A stretch of DNA of 25,879 bases, from contig DCFT01000166.1 of the NCBI GenBank assembly GCA_002319885.1, positions 1 through 25,879 of the forward strand, given 5' to 3'. The notes under the pieces are model-generated. The model was not told the origin of the DNA and did no database searches. It worked only from the letters and a program-made list of their open reading frames with translations. Made by a program: the position numbers and the translations under genes. This document shows, piece after piece, positions 9,501 through 17,078 of this stretch; positions within the stretch are counted from its first letter, which is position 1, and every line of letters begins with the position of its first letter. Source of the stretch: Bacteroidales bacterium UBA1797 (GTDB lineage Bacteria; Bacteroidota; Bacteroidia; Bacteroidales; VadinHA17).

Positions 9501-9980
9501 GAATACAAGTGTTGGAACAGATATTATCAGTAGATAGGATAAATATGACATCAGATCAATTGACAGGCTTTTTGAAATGATATTTATCAGGAGGCCAATT
9601 GAGAGGATCACTATGTTGAGGCCTAAGAAAAGACGAAGTATTCCCCAGGTCTTGCCGATAACATATTCAAAATTTGACATTGACCGTGTGTACAGGACTT
9701 CATTTGTATCGAGTTTCTTATCCCTTTTCAGAAAGTCGGCTGCCAGAAATATGACAACTATTGCCTGCCCTATATTTAACAGGTAAAGGTTTATCAGAGG
9801 AACAGAGGATGAAATTGATACAAGATCCCACGATTCATTTCCGACCGGAGAGAACATTCCAATATTTAAAAATGTGAAAATTACCATTGACCCGATGGAA
9901 AAGAGTCTGAAAAACCAGCTTCTTCTCAATGTCTTTGCTTCATACTCTGCAACTGTTCTTATGTTATGAAGAAATGTCAT
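6501..9980 (-). CDS. ABC-2-type permease fused to degenerate M1-peptidase-like and golvesin-like domains
   Basis: This is a 1159-residue membrane protein. Residues 1-275 contain about seven hydrophobic segments (near 24-40, 60-82, 113-135, 145-170, 176-195, 230-247, 257-273), as in ABC-2 permeases. Residues about 290-810 resemble the extracytoplasmic part of the 'ABC permease/M1 aminopeptidase' proteins of Bacteroidota, with an N-terminal beta region, the LVEVPVQFYSYPKE segment and an M1-like helical part. No HExxH zinc motif is present. The place where one would be expected reads INAVFESHLQQL (680-691), so peptidase activity is unlikely. A Gly-rich stretch lies at 849-886. Residues about 1010-1159 end with KIYHDEGVDEITLD, WNNLGKYYL and VVIGDAVKWV, which match the golvesin C-terminal-like beta-sandwich. 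The gene follows the ATPase gene by 15 bp. The transported substrate is unknown. Confidence 0.88.
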   Translation of the reverse strand: MTFLHNIRTVAEYEAKTLRRSWFFRLFSIGSMVIFTFLNIGMFSPVGNESWDLVSISSSVPLINLYLLNIGQAIVVIFLAADFLKRDKKLDTNEVLYTRSMSNFEYVIGKTWGILRLFLGLNIVILSIGLLINIISKSLSIDLMSYLSYLLIISVPTLVFSLGLAFVLMSVIRNQALTFLILLGIAALNMFYLWFRIGSIFDYMAFGIPVFKSGIIGFDDLNFIINQRLLYFFLGLALVLATVLLFKRLPQSKLHRNLTVIFLIIFLAGAAICGNNTYSVYKKGVKNKNLTIETNRQFENEDFATLTDASIDFIHEGDKFEATTLLKIKNENKESLKHYLFSLNPSLVVEKITSDEKNLEFKRINHIIEIDPGNALLPGQTDSLSITYKGGINESFCYPNFSDNIKETPYRIQMVNVHKRQAFLSENYLLLTPESYWYPTPSLNYYPSNPARIKIDFTNYRLSVKNEKGLTVVSQGRVKTDEGYSVFKPDNPLTGLTLAIGNYKTDTLKVDSVEYLSYYFPGHDYYKKDLNELKDTLKYMISGIMRELETNFSVKYPFRTLSLVEVPVQFYSYPKESTQTRAEVQPSMVLLPEKLSTLQNAGFYKQFTRQKKRNVRNNQVLTDKELEVRLFNNFIRSTFISGENFRFNNGVASNEPTRYLLGPSFYFFKNNFFSAGYPVINAVFESHLQQLGQQGPRGGFQAMLGGLSDNDKANLILKQISFRDLLSRNPKGDTIRTVLKVKGDWLFNLLRAETGIDEFKTWFYKYIEDHSFKRVDIEQFDTDIKEKFGFDFYPYLNEWFNGKEQPGFLFTDLKVEQIIIGDRSRYQVTFVASNPEPVAGLFNISFRTGGPGGSGRGGGQNSEIFMQGSRGGGAGGGRFSISMQGRGMEAADISKIVLMGPGKSKRIGIVLDVQPRAMMINTLFAKNIPGEITMPINDIIKTKGITKEFTGEETLSSIPPFTDPSEIVVDNEDSGFITTKLTTTSPLKKLLGIEYKKGKSYQELSLMFIPEYWQPVVQSSYYGKYVRSAVYTRGGTDDKSVTWTTIIKQPGYYNVYCYIGKSVDRMMVRTGGQFRPGGPGGNNDQQDGKPPESPYKDMHYKIYHDEGVDEITLDYEKADGGWNNLGKYYLSKDTAKVVLTNKSTGRVVIGDAVKWVKQN

Positions 9981-9995
9981 AATTTTATTTTATCA

Positions 9996-10889
9996 TTAGT
10001 CGGAAATTTCAGTATGCAACTTGTGCTCCATAAAATAGACATATGCATGTTCAATGTTAGGAATTATATTAGTTGAACTGAATTCAGGAGGATTATCCGA
10101 AACAATCTGTACTTCCCATCCTGTTTCAACGGGTATGGTAGAGATAATATTATAGTATTCTTTTACCCTCTCATAATCATAAGGACTGAGTGTAAGTTTA
10201 AATACATGGCCATCTGCATGTTTTACAAGATTTTCGGGTGAACCGGAAAAAACCAGTTCTCCTCTGTTAAGAAGCGCCATGCCCTGGCAGGTTGATGAGA
10301 TATCACCAACTATGTGGGTTGAAAGGATAATAGTTACGTCGTGCTGGCTTAGTTGCGAGAGGATATTCCTGAATCTTATTCTCTCATCCGGATCGAGCCC
10401 GGTTGTAGGTTCATCAACTACAATAATTTTAGGGTTGCCTATGAGTGCCTGGGCTATTCCCAGCCTCCGTTTCATTCCTCCCGATAACCTGTTAGCCTGC
10501 CTGTCGCGAACCTCCAGAAGTCCTACCTGGTCAAGAAGTCTGTCGACTTCTTTGATCCTTTCTTTTCTGTTTTTCAATCCGGCAAGAGAACCTGAATAAT
10601 CAAGGAATTCCCAGGTCTTAAGCGAGGTAAAAAACCTGAAATCCTGAGGCAGGTAGCCCAGAAGAGCTCTTATTTCTTTCCTGTTTTTCTGTATGTCTTT
10701 TCCGTCCACCAGAACAACTCCGGATGTTGGTTTCATGAGTGTGACAAGAATTCTCATCAGGCTTGATTTACCTGCACCATTCGGTCCAAGAAGACCAAAC
10801 ATTCCGGTCCCAAACTCGAGGTTGATATTCTTTAATGCGTGATTACCGTTAGGATATATCTGGTTAAGTCCCTGGATCTCAATTTTCAT
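9996..10889 (-). CDS. ABC transporter ATP-binding protein
   Basis: This is the ATPase partner of the permease encoded 15 bp downstream, 297 residues. The Walker A motif is GPNGAGKS (35-42), the Q-loop lies in GYLPQDF (79-84), the ABC signature is LSGGMKRR (135-142), Walker B is IIVVDEPTTGLDPDE (155-169), and the switch histidine is H192 in LSTHI. These belong to the ABC-2 exporter class (CcmA/NatA-like ATPases). The last 90 residues form the short regulatory tail usual in this group. It should act at the cytoplasmic face of the inner membrane, powering export or mechanical work by the permease. The start ATG is at 10889-10887. It is the first gene of the two-gene unit. Confidence 0.95.
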   Translation of the reverse strand: MKIEIQGLNQIYPNGNHALKNINLEFGTGMFGLLGPNGAGKSSLMRILVTLMKPTSGVVLVDGKDIQKNRKEIRALLGYLPQDFRFFTSLKTWEFLDYSGSLAGLKNRKERIKEVDRLLDQVGLLEVRDRQANRLSGGMKRRLGIAQALIGNPKIIVVDEPTTGLDPDERIRFRNILSQLSQHDVTIILSTHIVGDISSTCQGMALLNRGELVFSGSPENLVKHADGHVFKLTLSPYDYERVKEYYNIISTIPVETGWEVQIVSDNPPEFSSTNIIPNIEHAYVYFMEHKLHTEISD

Positions 10890-10979
10890 GTAAACCTGGG
10901 TTAAGTCTATGTATCTGTGAAATTTTTAATCTTTGACTAATTAAAGACGTAATATATTTCAAATGTGTCAATAAAATCC

Positions 10980-10995
10980 TATGTTTTACAACATA
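10980..10995. promoter_or_regulatory. Short palindrome, possible operator
   Basis: TATGTT and AACATA form perfect 6-bp arms around a 4-base centre (TTAC), about 90 bp upstream of the ABC ATPase start. Its position suits an operator for the leftward unit, but A/T-rich 6-bp arms can occur by chance and no cognate regulator gene is visible. Confidence 0.22.
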
Positions 10996-11166
10996 ATATC
11001 AATATGACTCTTTTCCATGGTCCTGTAAACTCAGGAAAATAGCTTTTCATTGGTACAGATAATTGTGTATAAAAAACAGACAGGAGATGTGTCGGGAAAT
11101 GTCTTAAAATAATGAATGACAGGTAACAATTTCTGTGCAGCTTCATTGAGTAAATTGTTGGGATTA

Positions 11167-11195
11167 TTGCATTGTAAAACTAATTCCTATTTTTG
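11167..11195 (+). promoter_or_regulatory. Candidate Bacteroidota promoter of the HD-lpx cluster
   Basis: A TTG at 11167-11169 is followed after 18 bp by TATTTTTG at 11188-11195, which fits the Bacteroidota -7 consensus TAnnTTTG exactly. Transcription would start near 11200, leaving a leader of only about 12 bases before the GTG start at 11213. Confidence 0.55.
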
Positions 11196-11212
11196 TAGTT
11201 AAAAATTCAAAG

Positions 11213-12466
11213 GTGGTTTATCAGACTAATAAGCGAAAAATAATTAATGATCCTGTTTATGGTTTTATAAGCATCCCTGGAGATTTTGTCTTTGACCTCA
11301 TTGAACATCCATGGTTCCAGCGATTACGGAATATAAAGCAGCTTGGATTAACAAGTTTTGTGTATCCCGGAGCCACTCACAGCCGATTTCAGCACGGATT
11401 GGGAGCATTGCACCTTATGAATCTGGCTATTGCCACTCTGAGAAGCAAAGGAGTCATTATATCCGCAACTGAAGAAGAGGCAACTCTTATTGCTATCCTG
11501 CTTCACGATGCGGGACATGGCCCTTTTTCACATGCTCTCGAAAATTCAATAATAAGTGGGATAACTCACGAGGATATATCTCTTCTTCTTATGAAAAAGC
11601 TGAATGAAGAGTTCCACGGAAAACTTGAACTGGCAATTGAAATCTTTACAGGAACTTATTACAGAAAGTTTTTGCATGAACTGATTTCGGGTCAGATAGA
11701 TATGGACAGACTGGATTATCTGCGCAGGGACAGCTTTTTTACGGGAGTTATTGAAGGATCAGTCGGATCGGACCGGATTATAAGGATGCTTAATGTTGTT
11801 GACGATAGTCTGGTTGTTGATGAAAAGGGAATTTATTCGATTGAAAAATTTCTTATTGCACGCAGGCTTATGTACTGGCAGGTTTATATGCACAAAACAG
11901 TGCTTTCTTCCGAAAGTCTCCTTGTTAATATTCTGAAGCGTGCCAAGGAACTTGCTAAAGAAGGATATGATATGTACAGTACTCCTGCTCTCAGGTTCTT
12001 TCTTTACAATAATATCGGTCGTTCCGATCTTACTGACAACGGGAAATTTACTCCGGGATTAATTGCTTCAACTTTCACAAGACTTGATGACTCTGATATT
12101 TTGGTCTGTGCCAAATACTGGGCAGATCATTCTGATAAGGTGCTCTCCGATCTAGCGGGGAGGTTGTTAAGGCGGGATCTGTTTGCTATAGAACTGCAGA
12201 ATGAGCCGTTCCCTGTAAAAAGAGTAAATGATCTGGGAACCGATGCTATGAAACATTTAAATATAAAACAGGATCTGGTTGACTATTACGTTTTTACCAA
12301 TAGTATTTCAAACCTGGCTTACACCCCGGATGCTCCTGTGGTTAAAATACTGCTTAAAAGTGGTAAAATATCTGATATTTCAACTGTATCGGATATGTTT
12401 GACCATCGTTTCCTGTCAGAGAGAATAACTAAATATTTCCTCTGTTATCCCAAAGAATGTAGATGA
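11213..12466 (+). CDS. HD-domain phosphohydrolase, SAMHD1/dGTPase-like
   Basis: This is a 417-residue cytosolic metal-dependent phosphohydrolase of the COG1078/SAMHD1-like group, whose characterised members hydrolyse dNTPs. The metal ligands are visible: H61 in HSRFQHGLG, H98-D99 in LLHDAGHGPFSH, and D165 in IDMDRLDYLRRDS. They match SAMHD1 H167, H206-D207 and D311 by motif. The C-terminal half is helical, with no extra domain recognised. GTG at 11213 is chosen as the start because the family homology begins almost at once (KRKIINDPVYGFISIP) and no upstream ATG exists in frame. It lies 16 bp before lpxD on the same strand and is probably cotranscribed with it, an arrangement common in Bacteroidota. 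The true substrate is not shown by the sequence. Confidence 0.88.
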   Translation: MVYQTNKRKIINDPVYGFISIPGDFVFDLIEHPWFQRLRNIKQLGLTSFVYPGATHSRFQHGLGALHLMNLAIATLRSKGVIISATEEEATLIAILLHDAGHGPFSHALENSIISGITHEDISLLLMKKLNEEFHGKLELAIEIFTGTYYRKFLHELISGQIDMDRLDYLRRDSFFTGVIEGSVGSDRIIRMLNVVDDSLVVDEKGIYSIEKFLIARRLMYWQVYMHKTVLSSESLLVNILKRAKELAKEGYDMYSTPALRFFLYNNIGRSDLTDNGKFTPGLIASTFTRLDDSDILVCAKYWADHSDKVLSDLAGRLLRRDLFAIELQNEPFPVKRVNDLGTDAMKHLNIKQDLVDYYVFTNSISNLAYTPDAPVVKILLKSGKISDISTVSDMFDHRFLSERITKYFLCYPKECR

Positions 12467-12482
12467 TTAAAATATAATTATT

Positions 12483-13520
12483 ATGGAATTTACAGCTGCA
12501 ACAATCGCCGGATTTTTAAAAGGTGAAATAGAAGGCGACCCCGAAATCAAGGTAAACACAATAGCTAAAATTGAAGAAGGAGAGGCTGGTGCCCTGTCTT
12601 TTCTGGCCAATCCGAAATATGAACATTATATATATGAGACAAAATCTTCCATCGTTCTCGTTAATAAAAGTTTTATTCCTTCTGCCAAAGTGGGGGCAAC
12701 GCTAATCAGGGTGGAAAATGCATATGACGCATTTGCTTCACTTTTGCGTCTTGTAGATCAGGCCCGACCACGTAAGAAAGGAATTCACCCAACCGCAATA
12801 ATTGAAGATTCAGCAAAAGTGGGATCAGATGTTTTTATAGGACCTTATGTCTACATCGGTGAGAATTGTAATATTGGTTCAGGATGTTCTGTATATCCAC
12901 ATGTTTATATAGGCGACAATACGAAACTAGGAAATAATTGTACTCTCAATCCAGGTGTGACCATTTACCACGATTGTATTATCGGAGAAGGTTGTATCAT
13001 TCACGCCGGGAGTGTGATAGGAAGTGACGGTTTCGGTTTTGCTCCCCAGTCGGACAATGAATTTATGAAGATACCACAGCTCGGGAACGTGGTTCTTGAG
13101 GATCACGTTGAGATCGGAGCTAATGTGACAATTGACCGGGCAACAATGGGTTCAACATTTATAAGAAAAGGAGTAAAACTTGATAACCTGATTCAGATCG
13201 GTCATAATGTAGAGGTCGGAGAGAACACTGTTATGGCTGCCCAGACAGGTATTTCGGGATCGACAAAAATCGGTAAGAATTGTATGTTTGGAGGCCAGGT
13301 TGGGCTTGCCGGGCATTTAAAAATTGCAAATAATACAAAAATAGGAGCTCAGGGCGGAATACTTGGTGATGTAAAAGAAGAAAATACAGCTATTATTGGC
13401 TCCCCTGCTATTGAAGTGAAACAATTTCTCAGGTCATCAGTAATTTTTAGAAAATTACCTGAGATGAAATCTAAAATTGATTCCATAGAAAAAGAGATAG
13501 AGTCGCTTAAAAAGAAGTAG
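12483..13520 (+). CDS. lpxD: UDP-3-O-(3-hydroxyacyl)glucosamine N-acyltransferase LpxD
   Basis: LpxD adds the second 3-hydroxyacyl chain (from acyl-ACP) to the glucosamine nitrogen of the UDP-linked lipid A precursor in the cytoplasm. The protein has 345 residues, normal for the family. Residues 1-98 form the uridine-binding N-terminal domain (GALSFLANPKY). About 100-315 are left-handed beta-helix hexapeptide repeats, and the C-terminus is a helix rich in Lys and Glu (about 320-345). The catalytic histidine is H241 in IQIGHNVEVG, equivalent to E. coli H239. The SDGFGFAP segment at 181-188 is also diagnostic. The gene follows the HD gene by 16 bp and precedes lpxC/fabZ by 121 bp. Confidence 0.96.
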   Translation: MEFTAATIAGFLKGEIEGDPEIKVNTIAKIEEGEAGALSFLANPKYEHYIYETKSSIVLVNKSFIPSAKVGATLIRVENAYDAFASLLRLVDQARPRKKGIHPTAIIEDSAKVGSDVFIGPYVYIGENCNIGSGCSVYPHVYIGDNTKLGNNCTLNPGVTIYHDCIIGEGCIIHAGSVIGSDGFGFAPQSDNEFMKIPQLGNVVLEDHVEIGANVTIDRATMGSTFIRKGVKLDNLIQIGHNVEVGENTVMAAQTGISGSTKIGKNCMFGGQVGLAGHLKIANNTKIGAQGGILGDVKEENTAIIGSPAIEVKQFLRSSVIFRKLPEMKSKIDSIEKEIESLKKK

Positions 13521-13641
13521 TTTTATCTTCTGTTTCTGACTGAACCGATAGTGATGAATTCAGTTATGCAACAATTTTCTCGATTGTTAGAAAAATTTTT
13601 ATTTTTTTTGTACCCTGATTTTAAATTAATAATTAACACTG

Positions 13642-15036
13642 ATGAGTGAAAAACAAAGGACGCTTGCCAGAGAAATAAGCCTGACTGGAAAAGGTCTGCA
13701 TACAGGTAATAATGTGACTATTACATTCAAGCCGGCTCCTGTAAATCATGGGTATAAATTCTGCAGAGTCGACCTTCCTGGAAATCCTGTCATAGATGCT
13801 CTTGCTGAACATGTTACAGATACTTCAAGAGGAACAACTCTTGTTCAGAACAACGCCTCCGTATCTACAATTGAACATGTGATGGCTGCATTTCATGGTT
13901 TAAGGGTTGATAATGCATTAATTGAATTAAACGGGCCAGAAGCTCCTATAATGGGAGGGTCGGCATTTAGATTTGTTGAAGCTATAAATGAGGCAGGTAT
14001 AGTAGATCAGAAAGAAGACAGAAATTATTTCGTTGTAAAACAAAAGATCTCTTTCTCGGATGAGGAACATGGAGTAGATCTGATAGTTTATCCCGATGAT
14101 CATTTCAGTGTTAATGTACTTATCGATTATAATTCGAAGATTCTGGGAAATCAATATTCGATCCTTGATTCGATTGATGACTTTGAAGAGAAGATAAGCA
14201 AGAGCCGGACATTTGTATTTTTTCATGAGCTTGAACCACTTTTTAATATGGGTCTAATAAAAGGTGGAGATCTTGATAATGCTATTGTTATTCTTGAAAA
14301 GGAAGTCTCTCAGGCTGAAATAGACCGTATTGCCAAACTCTTTAACCGGCCTGGTATAAATACACATACTGCAGGGATTCTTAATAATACAGAACTTAGA
14401 TATCCTAACGAACCGGCTCGTCATAAGCTTCTGGATATTATGGGGGACCTTGCTCTGGTTGGTCACCCGATAAAGGGTAAAATTGTGGCAACTCGTCCTG
14501 GTCATTATGCCAATACAAGGCTGGCAAAAATTATTCGTCAGGAGATGAAAAAAACCCTTTCGAAGCTCGACATTCCTGTTTATGATCCTTCACAACCACC
14601 GGTTTTTACAATAGAAGACATAAGAAAGAGATTACCGCATAGATTTCCCTTCCTCTTGGTTGACAAAATAATTGCACTTGATGAATCATCAATCGTAGGG
14701 ATTAAGAATGTTACTTTTAATGAATCATTTTTTCAGGGCCATTTTCCTGACGAACCGGTTATGCCAGGTGTATTGCTTGTTGAGGCACTTGCTCAGACCG
14801 GAGGACTTCTTGTACTGAGCTCTCTTGAGGATCCTGAAAAATATTCAACTTATTTTCTGAAAATCGACAAACTAAAGTTTAAACATAAAGTGATTCCAGG
14901 AGATACAGTGATTCTTAAAATGGAATTGGCTGATGTTATGCGACGGGGAATTGTTACGATGTTTGGACAGGCATTTGTCGGAAACACTCTGGTTTTAGAA
15001 GGAGAAATGACTGCGCAGGTAGTAAAAAACAAATAA
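13642..15036 (+). CDS. lpxC/fabZ: Bifunctional LpxC deacetylase / FabZ 3-hydroxyacyl-ACP dehydratase
   Basis: This is a natural fusion of 464 residues. The LpxC part (about 1-305) removes the acetyl group from UDP-3-O-acyl-N-acetylglucosamine, the committed step of lipid A synthesis. Catalytic E78 and zinc ligand H79 lie in STIEHVMAAF, the other ligands H261 and D265 in RHKLLD, and H288 in RPGH matches E. coli H265. The FabZ part (about 320-464) dehydrates 3-hydroxyacyl-ACP in fatty acid elongation, with H367 in GHFPDEPVMPG and E381 in EALAQ, the usual 14-residue spacing. The two activities draw on the same 3-hydroxyacyl-ACP pool. This fusion is characteristic of Bacteroidota and relatives. 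LpxA begins 8 bp downstream. The 121-bp gap upstream may hold a separate promoter, but no good box was found. Confidence 0.97.
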   Translation: MSEKQRTLAREISLTGKGLHTGNNVTITFKPAPVNHGYKFCRVDLPGNPVIDALAEHVTDTSRGTTLVQNNASVSTIEHVMAAFHGLRVDNALIELNGPEAPIMGGSAFRFVEAINEAGIVDQKEDRNYFVVKQKISFSDEEHGVDLIVYPDDHFSVNVLIDYNSKILGNQYSILDSIDDFEEKISKSRTFVFFHELEPLFNMGLIKGGDLDNAIVILEKEVSQAEIDRIAKLFNRPGINTHTAGILNNTELRYPNEPARHKLLDIMGDLALVGHPIKGKIVATRPGHYANTRLAKIIRQEMKKTLSKLDIPVYDPSQPPVFTIEDIRKRLPHRFPFLLVDKIIALDESSIVGIKNVTFNESFFQGHFPDEPVMPGVLLVEALAQTGGLLVLSSLEDPEKYSTYFLKIDKLKFKHKVIPGDTVILKMELADVMRRGIVTMFGQAFVGNTLVLEGEMTAQVVKNK

Positions 15037-15044
15037 TATATTTA

Positions 15045-15818
15045 ATGATCTCAAATTTAGCTTTTGTACATCCGGAAGCAAAAATCGGGAAAGATGTTAT
15101 TGTTGACTCTTTTGCATACATTGCTGGTAACGTAACCATTGGTGATGGAACATGGATAGGTCCCAATGTTACTATTATGGATGGAGCCAGGATAGGCAAA
15201 AATTGCAAAGTTTTCCCTTCTGCCGTAATATCCGGAATACCTCAGGATCTTAAATTCAGGGGAGAAGACTCGACTGCTGAACTGGGAGATAACACCACTG
15301 TGAGGGAATGCGCCACGGTTAACAGGGGTACAGCAGCTGTGGGGAAAACAGTGGTAGGGTCAAATTGTCTCCTGATGGCTTATTCTCACGTAGGACACGA
15401 TTGTCTTATAGGGAACTATGTTATAATTGGTAACTCTACTGCTTTGGCAGGTGAAGTTGATATTGACGACTGGGCTATTCTAAGTGCGGGAACAATGGTT
15501 CATCAGTTCAGTCATATCGGAGCTCATGTGATGATCGGAGGAGGAGCCAAGGTAAGAACAGATGTGCCTCCTTTTATAAAAGCTGATCGTGATCCCCTTT
15601 CTTTCCTTGGATTAAATTCAGTCGGACTTACCAGAAGGGGCTTTGGGAAGGAACGAATCGATGAAATTCATGAAATATACAGGGCTATTTATCAGAAAGG
15701 TATGAATATCTCACAGGCACTGGACTGGGTGGAAGGGGAATTCAAACCATCACCCGACAGAAATTATATTCTTGAATTCATCAGAAAATCGGAAAGAGGG
15801 ATTATCCGGGCCAGGTAA
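15045..15818 (+). CDS. lpxA: UDP-N-acetylglucosamine acyltransferase LpxA
   Basis: LpxA performs the first lipid A step, moving a 3-hydroxyacyl chain from ACP to the 3-hydroxyl of UDP-GlcNAc. It has 257 residues, near the E. coli length of 262. Hexapeptide repeats cover about 8-190 and a helical C-terminal domain follows. The catalytic histidine is H118 in SHVGHDC, equivalent to E. coli H125. GIPQDLKFRGE (64-74) and the HQFSHIGAH segment are typical. The gene starts 8 bp after lpxC/fabZ, indicating translational coupling or at least one transcript. It ends 15 bp before the convergent thiL gene, with no clear terminator between them. Confidence 0.97.
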   Translation: MISNLAFVHPEAKIGKDVIVDSFAYIAGNVTIGDGTWIGPNVTIMDGARIGKNCKVFPSAVISGIPQDLKFRGEDSTAELGDNTTVRECATVNRGTAAVGKTVVGSNCLLMAYSHVGHDCLIGNYVIIGNSTALAGEVDIDDWAILSAGTMVHQFSHIGAHVMIGGGAKVRTDVPPFIKADRDPLSFLGLNSVGLTRRGFGKERIDEIHEIYRAIYQKGMNISQALDWVEGEFKPSPDRNYILEFIRKSERGIIRAR

Positions 15819-15833
15819 CAAACAAAAAAGTCT

Positions 15834-16865
15834 TTATTCTTTCCAGCCCATTGCTGATATTTCAACTTCTGAGCCATCATCACCTACTATAAAACAGCCA
15901 GAGCCGGATGTAGTCATATGACCAATTACTTTAACCGACTCTATTGTTTTAATAGTCTCTATCATCTCAAGAGGAATTGTGAAAAGAAATTCGTAATCTT
16001 CACCTCCGTTAAGAGCAGGAGTCATTGGATCGATATCAAACTCCCCGGCGACCCTGGAAGTTTCGTAGTCGATTGGTACTTTACTGTAAAAAATCCTGCA
16101 ACCTGTGTCTGACAACCTGCATATATGAAGTAAATCGGATGCCAATCCATCAGTTACATCAATCATCGAAGTTGGAAATATTTCCTTGTTTTTAAGTTCT
16201 GATAATGTCGAGACAGGGATTTCCGGTTTTAGCTGTCTTCCAACAACATATTCAAAACCTGAGAGATCAGGTTGAGTCACTTTCTCCCTGATAAAAAGTT
16301 TTTTTTCTCTCTCCAATAGCTGAAGACCCATGAATGCTGCACCGAAGTCACCGGTCACACAAATAAGATCATTTGCTCTGGCTCCATTTCTTTTTACCAT
16401 ATTATTTTTTTCAACAGTGCCTACAGCGGTTACACCAATTGTCATTCCTGTTATAGAACTGGTAATATCACCACCGGCGAGATCAACATTATATTTAGTA
16501 CAGGCCAGTTTTATTCCTTCATATAAATCCTCAATCTGTACAAGACTGAATTTAGAGCTTATTCCGAGTGCAATCATAACCTGACCCGGTGTCCCGTTCA
16601 TAGCGTAAATGTCAGAGATGGCCCTGATAACGGATTTGTATCCCAGATGTTTAAGCGGAGTGTAGATCAGGTTGAAGTGAATTCCTTCCAAAAGAAGGTC
16701 GGTAGTAACAAGAGTTAAATCCTTTCCTGAATCAATAACTGCTGAATCGTCACCTACTCCTGTTATTGTTGATTTATTACTTGGTTTAACATCCCTGGTA
16801 AGATGATTTACAAGACCAAATTTCCCAAATTCATTAATTGATTTCCTGTTTCCAGATTTTTCCAT
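15834..16865 (-). CDS. thiL: Thiamine-monophosphate kinase ThiL
   Basis: ThiL phosphorylates thiamine monophosphate with ATP to give the cofactor thiamine diphosphate in the cytosol. It has 343 residues, within the family range. The AIR-synthase/PurM-like fold is recognisable from GVGDDSAVI (37-43, metal/ATP-binding aspartates), TTDLLLEGIHF (54-64), AISDIYAMNG (82-91), AGGDITSS in the middle, and SMIDVTDGLASDLLHI plus NGGEDYEFLF in the C-terminal half. It stands alone between the convergent lpxA and the YccF/MuiA pair. No other thiamine genes are in the window. The region upstream of its start holds repeat DNA rather than a recognisable promoter. Confidence 0.95.
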   Translation of the reverse strand: MEKSGNRKSINEFGKFGLVNHLTRDVKPSNKSTITGVGDDSAVIDSGKDLTLVTTDLLLEGIHFNLIYTPLKHLGYKSVIRAISDIYAMNGTPGQVMIALGISSKFSLVQIEDLYEGIKLACTKYNVDLAGGDITSSITGMTIGVTAVGTVEKNNMVKRNGARANDLICVTGDFGAAFMGLQLLEREKKLFIREKVTQPDLSGFEYVVGRQLKPEIPVSTLSELKNKEIFPTSMIDVTDGLASDLLHICRLSDTGCRIFYSKVPIDYETSRVAGEFDIDPMTPALNGGEDYEFLFTIPLEMIETIKTIESVKVIGHMTTSGSGCFIVGDDGSEVEISAMGWKE

Positions 16866-16886
16866 TACTTATCTTAATTAGATACT

Positions 16887-17067
16887 TTAACCACAAAGTT
16901 TTTTTGCCCCCCTCCCCCCCCTAAAGGTGGGTAATTTTCTTAACTTAAGTGTAATCATTTGTAAATCCGTAATTTAGTCCCCCTTTAGGGGGAAGGCCGC
17001 TTCGCGGCCAGGGGGCTTAATATCCCAAAAGAATACCCAGGGGAAAAGCTTTGAAGCGTCCAGGGGG
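16887..17067. repeat. Intergenic repeat-rich segment with G/C-run hairpins
   Basis: The segment begins with TTAACCACAAAG (16887-16898), a 12-mer also present in inverted form at 19240-19251. Next come C-runs and an imperfect hairpin at 16916-16931 (loop TAAA). A perfect hairpin with 6-bp arms lies at 16978-16993 (TCCCCC, loop TTTA, GGGGGA), followed two bases later by another at 16995-17009 (GGCCGC, loop TTC, GCGGCC). CCAGGGG recurs at 17008, 17038 and 17060. The hairpin cores at 16916 and 16978 are in opposite orientation to each other. It lies between the thiL start and the yccF stop, and resembles a REP/BIME-like repeat cluster. No coding sequence is seen. Confidence 0.75.
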
Positions 17068-17078
17068 CATCCAATAGG

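Larger units (their letters stand above)
10890..11212. other. Divergent intergenic region between the ABC unit and the HD-lpx cluster
   Basis: This 323-bp A/T-rich stretch separates two divergent transcription units and should hold both promoters. The rightward unit has a good -33/-7 candidate at 11167-11195. For the leftward unit no clear TAnnTTTG box was found. The only structured element on that side is a short palindrome at 10980-10995. No open frame with recognisable content and no RNA gene was seen. Confidence 0.7.

Noticed and set aside
10905..10915. 11-bp match GTCTATGTATC shared with 19209-19219
   Set aside because: It is short and A/T-rich, and the surrounding bases do not align, so chance is a sufficient explanation.
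13571..13610. Intrinsic terminator or promoter between lpxD and lpxC/fabZ
   Set aside because: The stem is only ACAAT/ATTGT with almost no G/C, and the T-run lacks the TAnnTTTG spacing, so neither call is supported.
16866..17078. Small gene in the thiL-yccF gap
   Set aside because: The gap is filled with hairpins and homopolymer runs, and no frame shows coding character.
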